Source: Burkholderia sp. Ax-1724 (GTDB lineage Bacteria > Pseudomonadota > Gammaproteobacteria > Burkholderiales > Burkholderiaceae). From it: a DNA stretch of 64,000 nucleotides. How positions within the stretch are numbered: position 1 is the first letter of the stretch; each line of letters begins with the position of its first letter. Of the stretch, positions 27,372 to 38,198 are shown one piece after another. Where the stretch lies: contig NZ_VWWL01000007.1 of NCBI RefSeq assembly GCF_011752995.1, positions 248,001 through 312,000 of the forward strand. Reading direction: 5' to 3'. A model generated the notes under the pieces. It saw only the letters and a program-made list of their open reading frames with translations, did no database searches and was not told the origin of the DNA. A program made the translations under genes and the position numbers.

Positions 27372-27400
27372 ATTGTTGAGGCTCTTTATTCGAGTGTCAA
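27372..27400 (-). promoter_or_regulatory. Probable cspA promoter with long leader
   Basis: On the minus strand, TTGACA (27395-27400) and AACAAT (27372-27377) are separated by 17 bases. The start would fall near 27365, giving a leader of about 130 bases before the ATG, the size known for cold-shock mRNAs. The leader is AT-rich at its start and contains GAAAAAATGCCGATGG-like purine stretches. Confidence 0.6.
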
Positions 27401-27749
27401 GAAAATTTTGAGACGCCGTTGTCGCATTGCAAACAGGCTGCTTTCCAGGGGTTTTTCCCGCTTCCGTTATGTGCGGTTGCGCAAGCGTCGCGTCTTGAAA
27501 AGTCGCATAATCGACTCACATGCTGGACTGGGGCCGGGCCGCCGGGAGTGCCCGCGGCGCGTGCCCCCCACCGGCTCCGGCAGGTTATGCGATACTCGAT
27601 CCGACCGCGGCGCAGCAACATCGCGCGGCATCACAGGATAGGGGCCGGCTCCGCAATCGGCCCGTCGACAACGCGCGGGCGCGGGCGGTCATGACGAAGT
27701 CATGACCGGCTGTCCGCAGCGAACGGGGGCATCGGCCGCTGGCCGGGTT
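27401..27749. other. Intergenic region between cspA and clpS
   Basis: About 350 bases between the divergent cspA and clpS promoters. Several overlapping open frames exist on both strands, but they lack Shine-Dalgarno sites and resemble chance frames in GC-rich DNA. No hairpin with a T-run and no repeat was noticed. Confidence 0.5.
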
Positions 27750-27778
27750 TTGACAGGATTGCGGGCCTGTCCTAGTTG
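27750..27778 (+). promoter_or_regulatory. Possible clpS-clpA promoter
   Basis: A perfect TTGACA (27750-27755) is followed after 17 bases by TAGTTG. The predicted start is only about eight bases before the clpS ATG, so the mRNA would be nearly leaderless; no Shine-Dalgarno site is evident. A second -10-like TAGAAT sits at 27781. Confidence 0.4.
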
Positions 27779-27792
27779 TTTAGAATGGGTGT

Positions 27793-28107
27793 ATGGCGAT
27801 TATCCCGGACAAGCAGGACGGCACCGTACTGGAGCGGCAGGAGCAGAAACTCAAGCCGCCGTCCATGTACAAGGTAGTGCTGCTGAATGACGACTTCACG
27901 CCGATGGAATTTGTCGTGATGATCGTGCAGGAATATTTCAATAAAGATCGTGAAACCGCAACGCAGGTCATGTTGAAGGTTCATCGCGAAGGCAGGGGAG
28001 TTTGTGGGGTCTATACGCGGGACATCGCGTCGACCAAAGTCGAGCAAGTCGTTACCCACGCACGGCAGGCCGGGCATCCGCTGCAGTGTGTGATGGAGGA
28101 AGCATGA
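27793..28107 (+). CDS. clpS: ClpS adaptor protein
   Basis: A 104-residue adaptor that delivers N-degron substrates (N-terminal Leu, Phe, Tyr or Trp) to the ClpA unfoldase. The hydrophobic-pocket residues are in the [18 protein letters not shown] block (about 28-45), followed by the conserved [24 protein letters not shown]. The flexible N-terminal tail of about 25 residues that engages ClpA is present. The stop overlaps the clpA start by ATGA, giving translational coupling. Confidence 0.96.
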   Translation: MAIIPDKQDGTVLERQEQKLKPPSMYKVVLLNDDFTPMEFVVMIVQEYFNKDRETATQVMLKVHREGRGVCGVYTRDIASTKVEQVVTHARQAGHPLQCVMEEA

Positions 28108-30401
28108 TTGCCCAGGAACTGGAAGTCAGCCTGCACATGGCGTTCATGGAAGCACGCCAGGCAAGGCACGAGTTCATAACGGTCGAACATCTTTTGCTCG
28201 CCCTGTTGGATAACCCGACGGCGGCGGAGGTGTTGCGTGCATGCGCGGCCAATATCGAGGATCTGCGCCAGAACCTGCGCAACTTCATTCATGACAACAC
28301 GCCGACCGTGCCGGGCACGGACGACGTCGATACGCAGCCCACGCTGGGTTTCCAGCGTGTGATCCAGCGCGCGATCATGCATGTGCAGTCCACCTCGAAC
28401 GGCAAGAAGGAAGTGACCGGCGCGAACGTGCTGGTCGCGATCTTCGGCGAGAAGGACTCGCATGCGGTGTACTACCTGCAGCAGCAGGGCGTCACGCGCC
28501 TGGACGTGGTCAATTTCATCTCGCACGGCATCGCCAAGACGAGCAGTTCGGACGCCGCGAAAGCGAGCGACGCGAACGCCGAGGCCGACGAGGCCGCCGC
28601 GCAGAAAGAAACGCCGCTCGCCCAGTTCACCCAGAACCTGAACCAGATGGCGAAGGACGGCCGCATCGATCCGCTGATCGGGCGCGAGTCGGAAGTCGAG
28701 CGCGTGGTACAGGTGCTGTGCCGCCGGCGCAAGAACAATCCGTTGCTGGTCGGCGAGGCGGGCGTCGGTAAAACCGCGATCGCCGAAGGGCTCGCCTGGC
28801 GCATCACGCGCGGCGAAGTGCCGGACATTCTGGCGGATGCGCAGGTGTATTCGCTCGACATGGGCGCGCTGCTTGCGGGCACCAAGTATCGCGGCGACTT
28901 CGAGCAGCGCCTGAAGACGGTGCTGAAGGAATTGAAGGAGCGTCCGCACGCGATTCTGTTCATCGACGAAATTCATACGCTGATCGGCGCGGGCGCCGCG
29001 TCGGGCGGTACGCTCGATGCCTCGAACCTGCTGAAGCCGGCGCTCTCGTCGGGCACGCTGAAGTGCATCGGCGCGACCACGTTCACCGAATATCGCGGCA
29101 TCTTCGAGAAGGACGCGGCGCTGTCGCGTCGTTTCCAGAAGGTCGACGTGACCGAGCCGACCGTCGAGCAGACGGTGGCGATCCTGCGCGGGCTCAAGTC
29201 GCGCTTCGAAGAGCACCACGGTGTCAAGTATTCGTCGGGTGCGCTGTCGGCGGCGGCTGAGCTGTCGGCGCGCTTCATCACCGACCGCCACCTGCCGGAC
29301 AAGGCGATCGACGTGATCGACGAAGCGGGCGCGGCGCAGCGCATTCTGCCGAAGTCGAAGCAGAAGAAGACGATCGGCAAGAACGAGATCGAGGAAATTA
29401 TCTCGAAGATCGCGCGCGTGCCGGCGCAAAGCGTGTCGCAGGACGATCGCAGCAAGCTGCAGACGCTCGACCGCGACCTCAAGAGCGTGGTGTTCGGGCA
29501 GGACCCGGCCATCGACGCGCTGTCGGCCGCGATCAAGATGGCGCGCGCGGGCCTCGGCAAGCTCGACAAGCCGATCGGCGCGTTCCTGTTCTCGGGTCCG
29601 ACCGGGGTCGGCAAGACGGAAGTGGCGAAGCAGCTCGCGTTCACGCTCGGCATCGAGCTGATCCGCTTCGACATGTCGGAATACATGGAGCGTCATGCGG
29701 TGAGCCGGCTGATCGGCGCGCCGCCGGGCTACGTCGGTTTCGACCAGGGCGGCCTGCTGACCGAAGCGATCACGAAGAAGCCGCATTGCGTGCTGCTGCT
29801 CGACGAAATCGAGAAGGCGCATCCGGACATCTTCAACGTGCTGCTGCAGGTGATGGACCACGGCACGCTGACCGACAACAACGGCCGCAAGGCGGACTTC
29901 CGCAACGTCATCATCATCATGACGACGAACGCGGGCGCCGAGGCGATGGGCAAGTCGGTGATCGGCTTCACGAACCGCCGCGAGGCGGGCGACGAGATGG
30001 TCGACATCAAGCGCATGTTCACGCCGGAGTTCCGTAACCGTCTGGATGCGACGATCAGCTTCCGCTCGCTCGATGAGGAAATCATCATGCGCGTGGTCGA
30101 CAAGTTCCTGATGCAGCTCGAAGACCAGTTGCACGAGAAGAAGGTCGACGCGCTCTTCACCGACGCGCTGCGCAAGCACCTCGCGAAACACGGCTTCGAT
30201 CCGCTGATGGGCGCGCGGCCGATGCAGCGTCTGATCCAGGACACGATCCGGCGCGCGCTCGCCGACGAATTGCTGTTCGGCAAGCTGATGAACGGCGGCC
30301 GGGTGACGGTCGACGTCGATGCCGAAGACAAGGTGCAGTTGACCTTCGACGAGCATCCGGCGCCGCGCAATCCGAATCCGGAAGCGGTGGAAGTGGAGTG
30401 A
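28104..30401 (+). CDS. clpA: ATP-dependent Clp protease ATP-binding subunit ClpA
   Basis: A 765-residue AAA+ unfoldase that feeds proteins, including ClpS-bound N-degron substrates, to ClpP. The N-domain (about 1-145) binds ClpS. AAA-1 has [13 protein letters not shown] and [17 protein letters not shown]-2 has [13 protein letters not shown] and [14 protein letters not shown]. The ClpP-binding loop reads IGF within [13 protein letters not shown] instead of the E. coli IGL, a tolerated variant. The start at 28104 is fixed by the overlap with clpS. An orphan ClpP paralogue sits 27 kb away in this window; pairing with it is unproven. A terminator follows. Confidence 0.97.
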   Translation: MIAQELEVSLHMAFMEARQARHEFITVEHLLLALLDNPTAAEVLRACAANIEDLRQNLRNFIHDNTPTVPGTDDVDTQPTLGFQRVIQRAIMHVQSTSNGKKEVTGANVLVAIFGEKDSHAVYYLQQQGVTRLDVVNFISHGIAKTSSSDAAKASDANAEADEAAAQKETPLAQFTQNLNQMAKDGRIDPLIGRESEVERVVQVLCRRRKNNPLLVGEAGVGKTAIAEGLAWRITRGEVPDILADAQVYSLDMGALLAGTKYRGDFEQRLKTVLKELKERPHAILFIDEIHTLIGAGAASGGTLDASNLLKPALSSGTLKCIGATTFTEYRGIFEKDAALSRRFQKVDVTEPTVEQTVAILRGLKSRFEEHHGVKYSSGALSAAAELSARFITDRHLPDKAIDVIDEAGAAQRILPKSKQKKTIGKNEIEEIISKIARVPAQSVSQDDRSKLQTLDRDLKSVVFGQDPAIDALSAAIKMARAGLGKLDKPIGAFLFSGPTGVGKTEVAKQLAFTLGIELIRFDMSEYMERHAVSRLIGAPPGYVGFDQGGLLTEAITKKPHCVLLLDEIEKAHPDIFNVLLQVMDHGTLTDNNGRKADFRNVIIIMTTNAGAEAMGKSVIGFTNRREAGDEMVDIKRMFTPEFRNRLDATISFRSLDEEIIMRVVDKFLMQLEDQLHEKKVDALFTDALRKHLAKHGFDPLMGARPMQRLIQDTIRRALADELLFGKLMNGGRVTVDVDAEDKVQLTFDEHPAPRNPNPEAVEVE

Positions 30402-30467
30402 TGTTGGTGAGGTCGGCGTGGCCGGTGTGGCGTCAAGCCGGCTAAACGACCAAAGGCCAGAAGCAGA

Positions 30468-30499
30468 ACGGCGCGGGTTTTATCCCGCGCCGTTTTTTT
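30468..30499 (+). terminator. Terminator of clpS-clpA
   Basis: Stem ACGGCGCGGG / CCCGCGCCGT with a six-base loop (TTTTAT), followed by seven T. It lies 66 bases after the clpA stop. Confidence 0.95.
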
Positions 30500-30582
30500 A
30501 TGCTCCGTTTACGCTCCGGTTTTCCGCTAGCCGGGTGCGCTGAAAAACGCGGCAGCCGTGTCGCACCGCGGCAATCAGGCAA

Positions 30583-31029
30583 TCAATGCTTGCCGGTGCT
30601 GCCGAATCCGCCCGCGCCGCGCGCGCTTTCCTCGAAGTCATCGACGATATTGAACTCGGCCTGCACGACCGGCACGATCACCAGTTGCGCGAGGCGTTCC
30701 ATCGGATTCAGCACGAACGTCGTTGCGCCGCGATTCCACGTCGAAATCATCAGTTGCCCCTGGTAATCGGAATCGATCAGGCCGACCAGATTGCCGAGCA
30801 CGATGCCGTGCTTATGCCCGAGACCCGAGCGCGGCAGAATCAGCGCCGCATAACCGGGATCGCCGACGTGAATCGCGAGGCCGGTCGGCACCAGCGCGGT
30901 TTCGCCCGGTTTCAGCGTCAGCGGTTCGTCGAGGCAGGCGCGCAGATCGAGGCCGGCGCTGCCGGTCGTCGCGTAGGCGGGAAGCTGTTCGCGCATGCGC
31001 TCATCGAGAATCTTCAGGTCGAGTTTCAT
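30583..31029 (-). CDS. dut: Deoxyuridine 5'-triphosphate nucleotidohydrolase (dUTPase)
   Basis: A 148-residue homotrimeric enzyme that hydrolyses dUTP to dUMP, keeping uracil out of DNA. All five motifs are visible: [10 protein letters not shown] (1), [11 protein letters not shown] (2), [15 protein letters not shown] (3, with the catalytic Asp), [14 protein letters not shown] (4) and [10 protein letters not shown] (5). The ATG at 31029 gives the standard N terminus [11 protein letters not shown]. It is the last gene of the minus-strand run ribF-ileS-lspA-coaBC-oxidoreductase-dut; its usual partnership with coaBC is kept with one gene inserted. Confidence 0.96.
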   Translation of the reverse strand: MKLDLKILDERMREQLPAYATTGSAGLDLRACLDEPLTLKPGETALVPTGLAIHVGDPGYAALILPRSGLGHKHGIVLGNLVGLIDSDYQGQLMISTWNRGATTFVLNPMERLAQLVIVPVVQAEFNIVDDFEESARGAGGFGSTGKH

Positions 31030-31106
31030 TCGGGTTCGATCGGGAATGTTGGGGTTGTCGTGGTCGTTGGGATGGACGGCGGGCAGGGGCACGGAGGTGC
31101 CGCCCG

Positions 31107-32123
31107 TCAAGCCGCCGGATGCGAGCCGAGCTGGAACGCCTCGGCGAGAAGTTCATAGGAGCGCAGCCGCGCGCGATAACTGCCGGCGACCGTGAGCACC
31201 ATCAGTTCGTCGGCCTGGAACTGCTCCTGCAAATCCGCGAGCCGCTCGGTGACGCGCTCCGGCGTGCCGATAATGCTGCGTGGTTTTTCGCGGTCGATCA
31301 CGAGCCGTTCGCGCTCGCCGTACTCCTGCGCGACGCCTTGTTCGATCGTCGGAATCGGCTCGTTCAGGCCGTGCGCCATTTGCACGCGGCGCAGATCGAC
31401 GGCTTTTTCGAGGTCGGCGGCTTCCTGGTCGGTGTCGGCGCAGATCACGAAAACCGCCGCGGCGAGATACGGCTGCGACGCTTCCGCGCTCGGCTGGAAA
31501 CGCTCGCGATACGCGAGCGCGACCTGTCTGCCGAAATGCGCATTGATGAAATGCGCGAACGAGAAACGAATGCCGAGCTGCGCCGCGAGCAGGCCGCCGA
31601 ATTCGCTCGAACCGAGCATCCACAGTTGCGGGCGCGTATCGATTTGCGGTTGCAGCAGCACGCCTTGCGCGAGGTGATCGGCGGGGAGCGTGCCGTGCAT
31701 GAGCCCGAGCAGATCGGCAACCTGCTGCGGGAAAATTTCGCCGCGATTGTAGGCGCCGGCGGCCACCGCCTGCGCGGTGCGCATATCGCCGCCCGGCGCG
31801 CGTCCGACGCCGAGGTCGATACGGTTCGGGAACAGCGCTTCGAGCATCATGAACTGCTCGGCGACCTTGAACGGACTGTAGTACGGCAGCATCACGCCGC
31901 CGGAGCCGAGGCGAATACGTTTCGTCACGCTGCCGAGGCGCGCCAGCATCACTTCGGGGCAGGGGTTCGACACGCCGCGCAGGCCGTGGTGCTCGGCGCA
32001 CCAGTAGCGCGTGTAGCCGAGGTCGTCGGCGAGCTGCGCGAGTTCGACCGTGGCGGCGATGGCGTCCGCCACCGAGTGCCCGGAGATCACCGGCGTTTGA
32101 TCGAGCACGGAAAGTAGCGTCAT
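31107..32123 (-). CDS. LLM-class flavin-dependent oxidoreductase (luciferase-like)
   Basis: A 338-residue enzyme of the MsnO8-type luciferase-like family, probably an FMN-dependent monooxygenase or oxidoreductase. Typical blocks are [28 protein letters not shown] (about 41-68), [19 protein letters not shown] and the [13 protein letters not shown] turn near residue 105. The C-terminal [14 protein letters not shown] is also typical. The ATG at 32123 is preceded by GGAG at ten bases. It sits between coaBC and dut with gaps of 77-84 bases, likely in the same transcript, but has no evident link to nucleotide or CoA metabolism. The substrate is unknown. Confidence 0.88.
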   Translation of the reverse strand: MTLLSVLDQTPVISGHSVADAIAATVELAQLADDLGYTRYWCAEHHGLRGVSNPCPEVMLARLGSVTKRIRLGSGGVMLPYYSPFKVAEQFMMLEALFPNRIDLGVGRAPGGDMRTAQAVAAGAYNRGEIFPQQVADLLGLMHGTLPADHLAQGVLLQPQIDTRPQLWMLGSSEFGGLLAAQLGIRFSFAHFINAHFGRQVALAYRERFQPSAEASQPYLAAAVFVICADTDQEAADLEKAVDLRRVQMAHGLNEPIPTIEQGVAQEYGERERLVIDREKPRSIIGTPERVTERLADLQEQFQADELMVLTVAGSYRARLRSYELLAEAFQLGSHPAA

Positions 32124-32207
32124 GTCAGTAGTGCTCCAGATGATTCCGGCCACGAGTCAGCGTAGTCAGCGCCGACGGCAGCCACGCGGGCTCGCCGCCG
32201 TTTGCCT

Positions 32208-33422
32208 TCAGCGCCCCGGGCCGGTGTCGGGCAGGCGCCCGGCGATCTCGGCGATCAGCGCGCGCGCGAGCGTCTGCTTGTCGGCGCGCGGCAGTCTGGT
32301 GGCGTTGCCTGCTTCGAACAGGATCACTTCGTTGTCGTCGAGCCCGAACGTCAGCGGGCCCAGGTTGCCGATCAGCAGCGGCACGTTCTTGCGCGCGCGC
32401 TTTTCCTCGCCGTGGACTTCGAGGTTGCCGCTTTCCGCGGCGAAACCGACCGTGAACGGCGGCTTCGGCAACTTGGCGACCGCGGCGAGGATGTCCGGAT
32501 TCTCGACGAACGAGAAGCTCGGCAGCGTGCGCTCGGAGGTCTTCTTGATCTTCTGTTCGCTGACGTGATCGACGCGCCAGTCGGCCACGGCGGCGACGCC
32601 GATGAACACGTCCGCGTCGGCGACAGCCCGCATCACCGCGTCGTGCATCTGCTGCGCGGTTTGCACGTCTTCGCGGAACACGCCCCACGGCGTTTCGAGG
32701 GCGACCGGACCGGCCACCAGGTGTACCTCGGCGCCGGCCTGCTGCGCGGCGCGCGCGAGCGCGAAGCCCATCTTGCCGCTCGAACGGTTCGTGATGCCGC
32801 GCACCGGATCGAGAGGCTCGAAGGTCGGCCCGGCGGTCAGCAGCACACGGCGGCCGGCGAGGATTTTCGGCGCGAAGAACGACGCGATCGCTTCATAGGT
32901 CGCGGCTGCTTCGAGCATGCGCCCGTCGCCCACTTCGCCGCAGGCCTGCGGACCCGAATCGGGGCCGAGCACCTCGATGCCGTCCGCGCGCAGTTGCGCG
33001 ACGTTGCGTTGCGTGGCCGGGTTCTGCCACATCTGCCGGTTCATCGCCGGCACGACGAGCAGCGGGCAGTCGCGCGCGACACATAGCGTCGAGAGCAGAT
33101 CGTCGGCCATGCCGTGCGCGAGTTTGGCGAGGAAGTCGGTCGAGGCGGGCGCGATCACGATCGCGTCGGCTTCGCGCGACAGATCGATGTGCGCCATGTT
33201 GTTCGGCACGCGACCGTCCCACTGGCTCGTGTAGACGGGCCGGCCCGAGAGCGCCTGCATCGTGACGGGAGTGATGAACTGGGTGGCCGCTTCGGTCATG
33301 ACGACCTGCACGGTCGCGCCCGCCTTGGTCAGCAGACGCGTGAGTTCGGCGATCTTGTAGCAGGCGATGCCGCCCGTCATGCCGAGGACGAGGTGTTTGC
33401 CTGCGAGTTCTGCGGTTGCCAA
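32208..33422 (-). CDS. coaBC: Bifunctional phosphopantothenoylcysteine synthase/decarboxylase
   Basis: A 404-residue enzyme for two successive steps of coenzyme A synthesis. The N-terminal CoaC flavoprotein domain (about 1-180) has GMTGGIACYK and the PAMNRQMW motif. The C-terminal CoaB domain (about 185-404) has TAGPTFEPLDPVRGITNRSSGKMG, typical of the ATP- or CTP-dependent ligase. I chose the TTG at 33422 because GGAGG lies six bases upstream and the N terminus then matches the family (ATAELAGKHLVLG); an ATG at 33443 lacks a good site. It follows lspA by about 130 bases. Confidence 0.95.
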   Translation of the reverse strand: MATAELAGKHLVLGMTGGIACYKIAELTRLLTKAGATVQVVMTEAATQFITPVTMQALSGRPVYTSQWDGRVPNNMAHIDLSREADAIVIAPASTDFLAKLAHGMADDLLSTLCVARDCPLLVVPAMNRQMWQNPATQRNVAQLRADGIEVLGPDSGPQACGEVGDGRMLEAAATYEAIASFFAPKILAGRRVLLTAGPTFEPLDPVRGITNRSSGKMGFALARAAQQAGAEVHLVAGPVALETPWGVFREDVQTAQQMHDAVMRAVADADVFIGVAAVADWRVDHVSEQKIKKTSERTLPSFSFVENPDILAAVAKLPKPPFTVGFAAESGNLEVHGEEKRARKNVPLLIGNLGPLTFGLDDNEVILFEAGNATRLPRADKQTLARALIAEIAGRLPDTGPGR

Positions 33423-33551
33423 CGAAAGCCTCCGACAAAGCATGATGGCGCCCGGCGGCGCAAGGGCGCGGTGGTGTTACCCGTCACCCGTTGCCGCTGC
33501 CGTGCGTTTCAAACCCGACGCGCCGCGCGGCCGTGCCTCGCGTCGGTGGCG

Positions 33552-34061
33552 TCAGCGTGATGAACCGCGCACGCGCCGTAGCTCGTCGATCACGAGCAGG
33601 ATCGCGCCGATCGTGATCGCGCTGTCGGCGAGATTGAACGCCGGCCAGTGCCAGCCGCCCACGTGGAAATCGAGAAAGTCGATCACGTGGCCGTAGGCGA
33701 GCCGGTCGATCACGTTGCCGAGCGCGCCGCCGAGAATCAGCGCGAGCGCCGTGCAGAACATTTTCTGCCCGCTATGCCGCTTGAGCAGATAGCAGATCAC
33801 GAGCGCGGCGACCACGCCGAGCGCGGTGAACGCCCAGCGCTGCCAGCCGCCCGCCATCGCGAGGAAGCTGAACGCGGCGCCGCGGTTGTACACGAGGATC
33901 AGGTTGAAAAACGGCGTGATCTCGTGCGGCACACCGTAGGCGAACACCTTGCGGACCGCGATTTTCGTCAACTGGTCGAACAGGATGACGATCAGCGCGA
34001 TGCCGAGCCAAGGGGCCAGCGAGCCGCTTCGGGCCGATGTTTTCGAGATGCTTCCCGCCAT
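33552..34061 (-). CDS. lspA: Lipoprotein signal peptidase II
   Basis: A 169-residue inner-membrane aspartyl protease that removes signal peptides from prolipoproteins. Four helices are visible. Catalytic aspartates are Asp128 (HVIDFLDF) and Asp146 (FNLADSAIT), within the signature [20 protein letters not shown]. The start codon overlaps the ileS stop by one base (TAATG), and GAGGAG lies upstream inside ileS, so translation is coupled. The ribF-ileS-lspA order is conserved in proteobacteria. One expected substrate in this window is the lipoprotein LivK. Confidence 0.97.
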   Translation of the reverse strand: MAGSISKTSARSGSLAPWLGIALIVILFDQLTKIAVRKVFAYGVPHEITPFFNLILVYNRGAAFSFLAMAGGWQRWAFTALGVVAALVICYLLKRHSGQKMFCTALALILGGALGNVIDRLAYGHVIDFLDFHVGGWHWPAFNLADSAITIGAILLVIDELRRVRGSSR

Positions 34062-36898
34062 TATGCCGCGCTCCTCGTTTCGCCATTGCCGAACAGATTG
34101 CTGAAGCAGCGGCCGCACAGCGACGGATGCTCGGCGATCGTGCCGACGTCCGGGCGATAGTGCCAGCAGCGCTCGCACTTCAGATACTTCGAGGCGATCA
34201 CCTCGACGCTTTCGTCCGCTTCGCTGTCCACCTTCACGACCTTCGCCGCCGACGTGATCAGCACGAACTTGAGGTCTTCGCCGAGGCTCGCGAGCGCGTC
34301 GTAACGCGCGCCGCTCGCGCGGATTTCGACTTCGGCCTGCAGCGACGAGCCGATCAGGTTCGCCACGCGGGCCTCTTCGAGCGCCTTCGTCACGTCGCCG
34401 CGCGCGGCGCGCAGCAGCGTCCACTTGTCGAGCAGCGCACCCGCGTCCGGCATGGCCGGGAACGCGTGGTAGGTCTCGGTGAAGATGGTTTCGCTATCCG
34501 GCTGGAACACCTTCCACGCTTCTTCGGCGGTGAACGACAGGAACGGCGCCATCAGACGCAGCAGACCGTGCGCGATGTGGTAGAGCGCGGTTTGCGCCGA
34601 GCGGCGCGCGACCGAATCGGCCGCCGTGGTGTAGAGGCGGTCCTTCAGCACGTCGAGGTAGAAGCCGCCGAGGTCTTCCGAGCAGAACGTCTGCAGCTTC
34701 GCGACGACCGGGTGGAACTCGTACTTTTCGTAGTGCGCGAGGATGTCGTTCTGCAGGTTTGCCGAGAGCGCCACCGCGTAACGATCGATTTCGAGCCAGT
34801 CTTCGACCGGACGCGCGTGCTGCGCGAAGTCGAAGTCCGACAGATTCGCGAGCAGGAAGCGCAGCGTGTTGCGGATGCGGCGATAGCTTTCCGTCACGCG
34901 CTTGAGGATTTCCTCGGAGATCGCGAGTTCGCCTGAGTAGTCGGTCGAGGCGATCCACAGGCGGATGATTTCCGCGCCGAGGCGGTTCGCCACTTCATGC
35001 GGATCGATACCGTTGCCGAGCGACTTGCTCATCTTGCGGCCTTCGCCGTCGACGGTGAAGCCGTGCGTGAGCAGCGCGTTGTAGGGCGGACGGCCGTCGA
35101 GCATCGAAGCGGTCAGGAGCGACGAGTGGAACCAGCCGCGATGCTGGTCCGAGCCTTCGAGGTACAGGTCGGCCGGGAACTGCAGCTCGTCCTTGTGCGA
35201 GCCGCGCAGCACGTGCCAGTGCGTGGTGCCCGAGTCGAACCAGACGTCGAGCGTGTCGCGGTTCTTTTCGTACAGATTCGCGTCGTCGCCGAGCAGCTCG
35301 CGCGGATCGAGCGTCTGCCACGCCTCGATGCCCGCCTGCTCGACGCGCTGCGCGACCTGTTCGAGCAGTTCGAGCGTGCGCGGATGCAGCTCGCCGGTTT
35401 CCTTGTGCACGAAGAACGCCATCGGCACGCCCCATTGGCGCTGACGCGACAGCGTCCAGTCAGGGCGGTTGGCGATCATGCTGAAGAGGCGCTGCTTGCC
35501 CCACGACGGATAGAAGGCCGTGTTCTCGATGCCTTCGAGCGCGGTTTCGCGCAGCGTCTTGTCGCTGTCGTTCGGCTTCACGTCCATGCCGGCGAACCAC
35601 TGCGAGGTGGCGCGATAGATGATCGGCGTCTTGTGGCGCCAGCAGTGCATGTAGCTGTGCGTGTACTTCTCGGTGCGCAGCAGCGAGCCGGCGCCTTGCA
35701 GCGCCTCGACGATCTGCGGATTGGCCGCCCAGATCGACAGGCCGCCGAACAGCGCGAGCGATTCGATGTAGCGGCCGTCGCCCATCACCGGGTTGATGAT
35801 GTCCGAGTCCGACATGCCGTGCGCCTTGCACGACACGAAGTCTTCCACGCCGTAGGCGGGCGACGAGTGCACGACGCCGGTGCCGGTTTCGGTCGTCACG
35901 TAGTCGCCGAGATAGACCGGCGCGGTGCGCTTGTAAGCTGGATGCGCGGACGCGAGCGGATGGTTGAAGCGCAGATTCACGAGCTTCGCGCCCGGCGTGG
36001 TCGCGATGACGGTGCCTTCGAGGCCGTAGAGCTTGAGGCACGCCTCGACGCGTTCCTCGGCGAGGATCAGGAGGCCGCGCGGCGTGTCGACGAGCGCGTA
36101 GACGATTTCCGGGTGCAGGTTCAGCGCCTGGTTGGCAGGAATGGTCCACGGCGTGGTGGTCCAGATCACGATGCCGCCTTCGCTGAGCGGCAGCGCGGCG
36201 AGGCCGAAGGCCTGCGCGGTCTTGTCCGGCTCGGCGAAGCTGAACAGCACGTCGATGGTCGGATCGGTCTTGTCCTTGTACTCGACTTCCGCTTCGGCGA
36301 GCGCCGAGCCGCAGTCGAAACACCAGTTGACCGGCTTCAGGCCGCGGAACACATAGCCCTTTTCCATGATCTTCGCGAGCGCGCGGATTTCGCCGGCCTC
36401 GTTCGCGAAGTTCATCGTCCGGTACGGATTGTCCCAGTCGCCGAGCACGCCCAGACGGCGGAAGCCGACCTTCTGCTTCTCGATCTGCTCGGTCGCGTAG
36501 GCGCGCGCCTTCTGCATCACCTCGGCCGCCGGCAGCGACTTGCCGAACTGCTTTTCGATCTGGATTTCGATCGGCATGCCGTGGCAGTCCCAGCCCGGCA
36601 CGTAGACCGCGTCGAAGCCCGCCAGATTGCGCGCCTTGACGATCATGTCCTTGAGGATCTTGTTCACCGCGTGGCCGAGGTGGATGTCGCCGTTCGCATA
36701 CGGCGGGCCGTCGTGCAGGATGAACTTCTTGCGGCCTTTGGACGCGGCGCGGATCGTCTCGTAGACCTTGCGTTCCTGCCAGTCCTTGACCCATTGCGGC
36801 TCGCGTTTGGGCAGGTCGCCGCGCATCGGGAACGGCGTGTCGAGCAGGTTGACCGGGTAGCGTGACTGCGGTTTCGAATCGGCTTTCTTGTTACTCAT
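34061..36898 (-). CDS. ileS: Isoleucyl-tRNA synthetase
   Basis: A 945-residue class I aminoacyl-tRNA synthetase. The HIGH-type motif is in [15 protein letters not shown] (about residue 66-80), and the KMSKS loop is in [15 protein letters not shown]. The editing domain with [13 protein letters not shown] is present. A C-terminal zinc site is shown by [12 protein letters not shown] and CGRC near residues 915-935. The length is typical (E. coli 938). It sits 166 bases after ribF and overlaps lspA by one base. Confidence 0.98.
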   Translation of the reverse strand: MSNKKADSKPQSRYPVNLLDTPFPMRGDLPKREPQWVKDWQERKVYETIRAASKGRKKFILHDGPPYANGDIHLGHAVNKILKDMIVKARNLAGFDAVYVPGWDCHGMPIEIQIEKQFGKSLPAAEVMQKARAYATEQIEKQKVGFRRLGVLGDWDNPYRTMNFANEAGEIRALAKIMEKGYVFRGLKPVNWCFDCGSALAEAEVEYKDKTDPTIDVLFSFAEPDKTAQAFGLAALPLSEGGIVIWTTTPWTIPANQALNLHPEIVYALVDTPRGLLILAEERVEACLKLYGLEGTVIATTPGAKLVNLRFNHPLASAHPAYKRTAPVYLGDYVTTETGTGVVHSSPAYGVEDFVSCKAHGMSDSDIINPVMGDGRYIESLALFGGLSIWAANPQIVEALQGAGSLLRTEKYTHSYMHCWRHKTPIIYRATSQWFAGMDVKPNDSDKTLRETALEGIENTAFYPSWGKQRLFSMIANRPDWTLSRQRQWGVPMAFFVHKETGELHPRTLELLEQVAQRVEQAGIEAWQTLDPRELLGDDANLYEKNRDTLDVWFDSGTTHWHVLRGSHKDELQFPADLYLEGSDQHRGWFHSSLLTASMLDGRPPYNALLTHGFTVDGEGRKMSKSLGNGIDPHEVANRLGAEIIRLWIASTDYSGELAISEEILKRVTESYRRIRNTLRFLLANLSDFDFAQHARPVEDWLEIDRYAVALSANLQNDILAHYEKYEFHPVVAKLQTFCSEDLGGFYLDVLKDRLYTTAADSVARRSAQTALYHIAHGLLRLMAPFLSFTAEEAWKVFQPDSETIFTETYHAFPAMPDAGALLDKWTLLRAARGDVTKALEEARVANLIGSSLQAEVEIRASGARYDALASLGEDLKFVLITSAAKVVKVDSEADESVEVIASKYLKCERCWHYRPDVGTIAEHPSLCGRCFSNLFGNGETRSAA

Positions 36899-37064
36899 GA
36901 TGTGGATGGCGGTGAATTCGTTCTATGTGCAGCGGGGCGCGGATTGCGCACGCTGCGCGAGGAGCGTGGGACGCGCCCGGCAGGCGGCTCGCATGATGCC
37001 GATGCCCTTCGATGCGCGCGGCGACGGTTCGGGCGGGGCGGTGCGCCGGCCCGAACCGCGGCGG

Positions 37065-38060
37065 TTATCTAATTCGGTCGGTGGCCGACGTGGCGAACCC
37101 GGTGGAACGGCTGCCCGGCGTGCCGGCGCCAGCTGCGGCGAGCCACGCGCGCGCATTGGCGACGTCGCGCGCGATCGCGGCGGTCAGCGTTTCGAGATCG
37201 ACGAATTTCTCCTCGTCGCGCAGCTTCTTCAGAAATTCGACGCGCACGAGTTTGCCATACGCGTCGCCGTGCCAGTCGAGCAGATGCACTTCGAGCAGGA
37301 CGCGGCCGGAATCGTCGACGGTGGGACGCACGCCGAGGCTCGCGACGCCGGGCAGCGGTTGCTCGGCGATGCCGTGCACCTGCACGACGAAGATGCCGGC
37401 CAGCGCCGGGCGCTTGTGCGCGATCGGCAGATTGAGCGTGGGAAAGCCGAGATCGCGGCCGAGCTTCATGCCGTGCGTGACGTGGCCGCTGATCAGGTAG
37501 TCGCGGCCAAGCGCGGCGCGCGCTGCGTCGAGGTCGCCCGCGACCAGCGCCGCGCGCACGCCCGAACTCGAAATGCGCGCGCCCGACGGATCGGCGACGG
37601 TCGCCATCTGCTCGACTTCGAAGCCGTACTGCTTGCCGGCCGCCTGCAGCGAGGCGAAATCGCCGGCGCGCTTCGCGCCGTAGCGGAAGTCGTCGCCGAT
37701 CATGATCCAGCGCGCGTGCAGCCCGTTGACGATGATCCGCTCGACGAACGAGTCCGGCGACTGGCTCGCGAACGTGTGATTGAAGTGCTCGACGACGACC
37801 CGGTCGACCCCGTTGGTGCGCAGCGCCTCGAGCTTGTCGCGCAGCATCGCGATGCGCGGCGGCGCGCCGGCCGGGTTGAAGAATTCGCGCGGGTGCGGCT
37901 CGAAGGTCATCACGCAGACGGGCAGGCCGCGGGCGTCGGCGGCCGCGCGCACGTGCGCGAGCAGAGCCTGGTGGCCGCGGTGGACACCGTCGAAGTTGCC
38001 GATGGTCAGCGCGCACGGCGCGCGGCTCTCGGCATTGGGAAGACCGCGGAAGACTCTCAC
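37065..38060 (-). CDS. ribF: Bifunctional riboflavin kinase/FAD synthetase
   Basis: A 331-residue enzyme making FMN from riboflavin and then FAD. The N-terminal FMN adenylyltransferase domain has TIGNFDGVHRGHQALLA and GDDFRYGAKRAGDF with the later ISSSGVRAALVAGDL block. The C-terminal flavokinase domain has GRDLGFPTLNLPI and GVASLGVRPTVDDSGRVLLEVHLLD. The best start is the GTG at 38060, giving VRVFRGLPNAES; no clear Shine-Dalgarno site precedes it. The open frame runs far upstream with unrelated sequence antisense to purN. It is divergent from purN. Confidence 0.95.
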   Translation of the reverse strand: MRVFRGLPNAESRAPCALTIGNFDGVHRGHQALLAHVRAAADARGLPVCVMTFEPHPREFFNPAGAPPRIAMLRDKLEALRTNGVDRVVVEHFNHTFASQSPDSFVERIIVNGLHARWIMIGDDFRYGAKRAGDFASLQAAGKQYGFEVEQMATVADPSGARISSSGVRAALVAGDLDAARAALGRDYLISGHVTHGMKLGRDLGFPTLNLPIAHKRPALAGIFVVQVHGIAEQPLPGVASLGVRPTVDDSGRVLLEVHLLDWHGDAYGKLVRVEFLKKLRDEEKFVDLETLTAAIARDVANARAWLAAAGAGTPGSRSTGFATSATDRIR

Positions 38061-38198
38061 GATAACGGGTTGCAGCGCTTGCTGCGGTGGCAATAGGGGC
38101 GCGGCCAGGGTGCCGCAAAACAAACGATTATAAACGCTTGGCGCAGCGCACGGCTGCGAGGCCGCTGTCAGGCGATTGCCGAATGATAAAATCCGCGC

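Noticed and set aside
27397..27621. 74-residue minus-strand frame upstream of cspA
   Set aside because: Overlaps the cspA promoter, has no ribosome site and is of unusual composition.
28011..30356. 781-residue minus-strand frame antisense to clpA
   Set aside because: Shadow of ClpA codons; Arg/Leu/His-rich repeats typical of antisense GC-rich frames.
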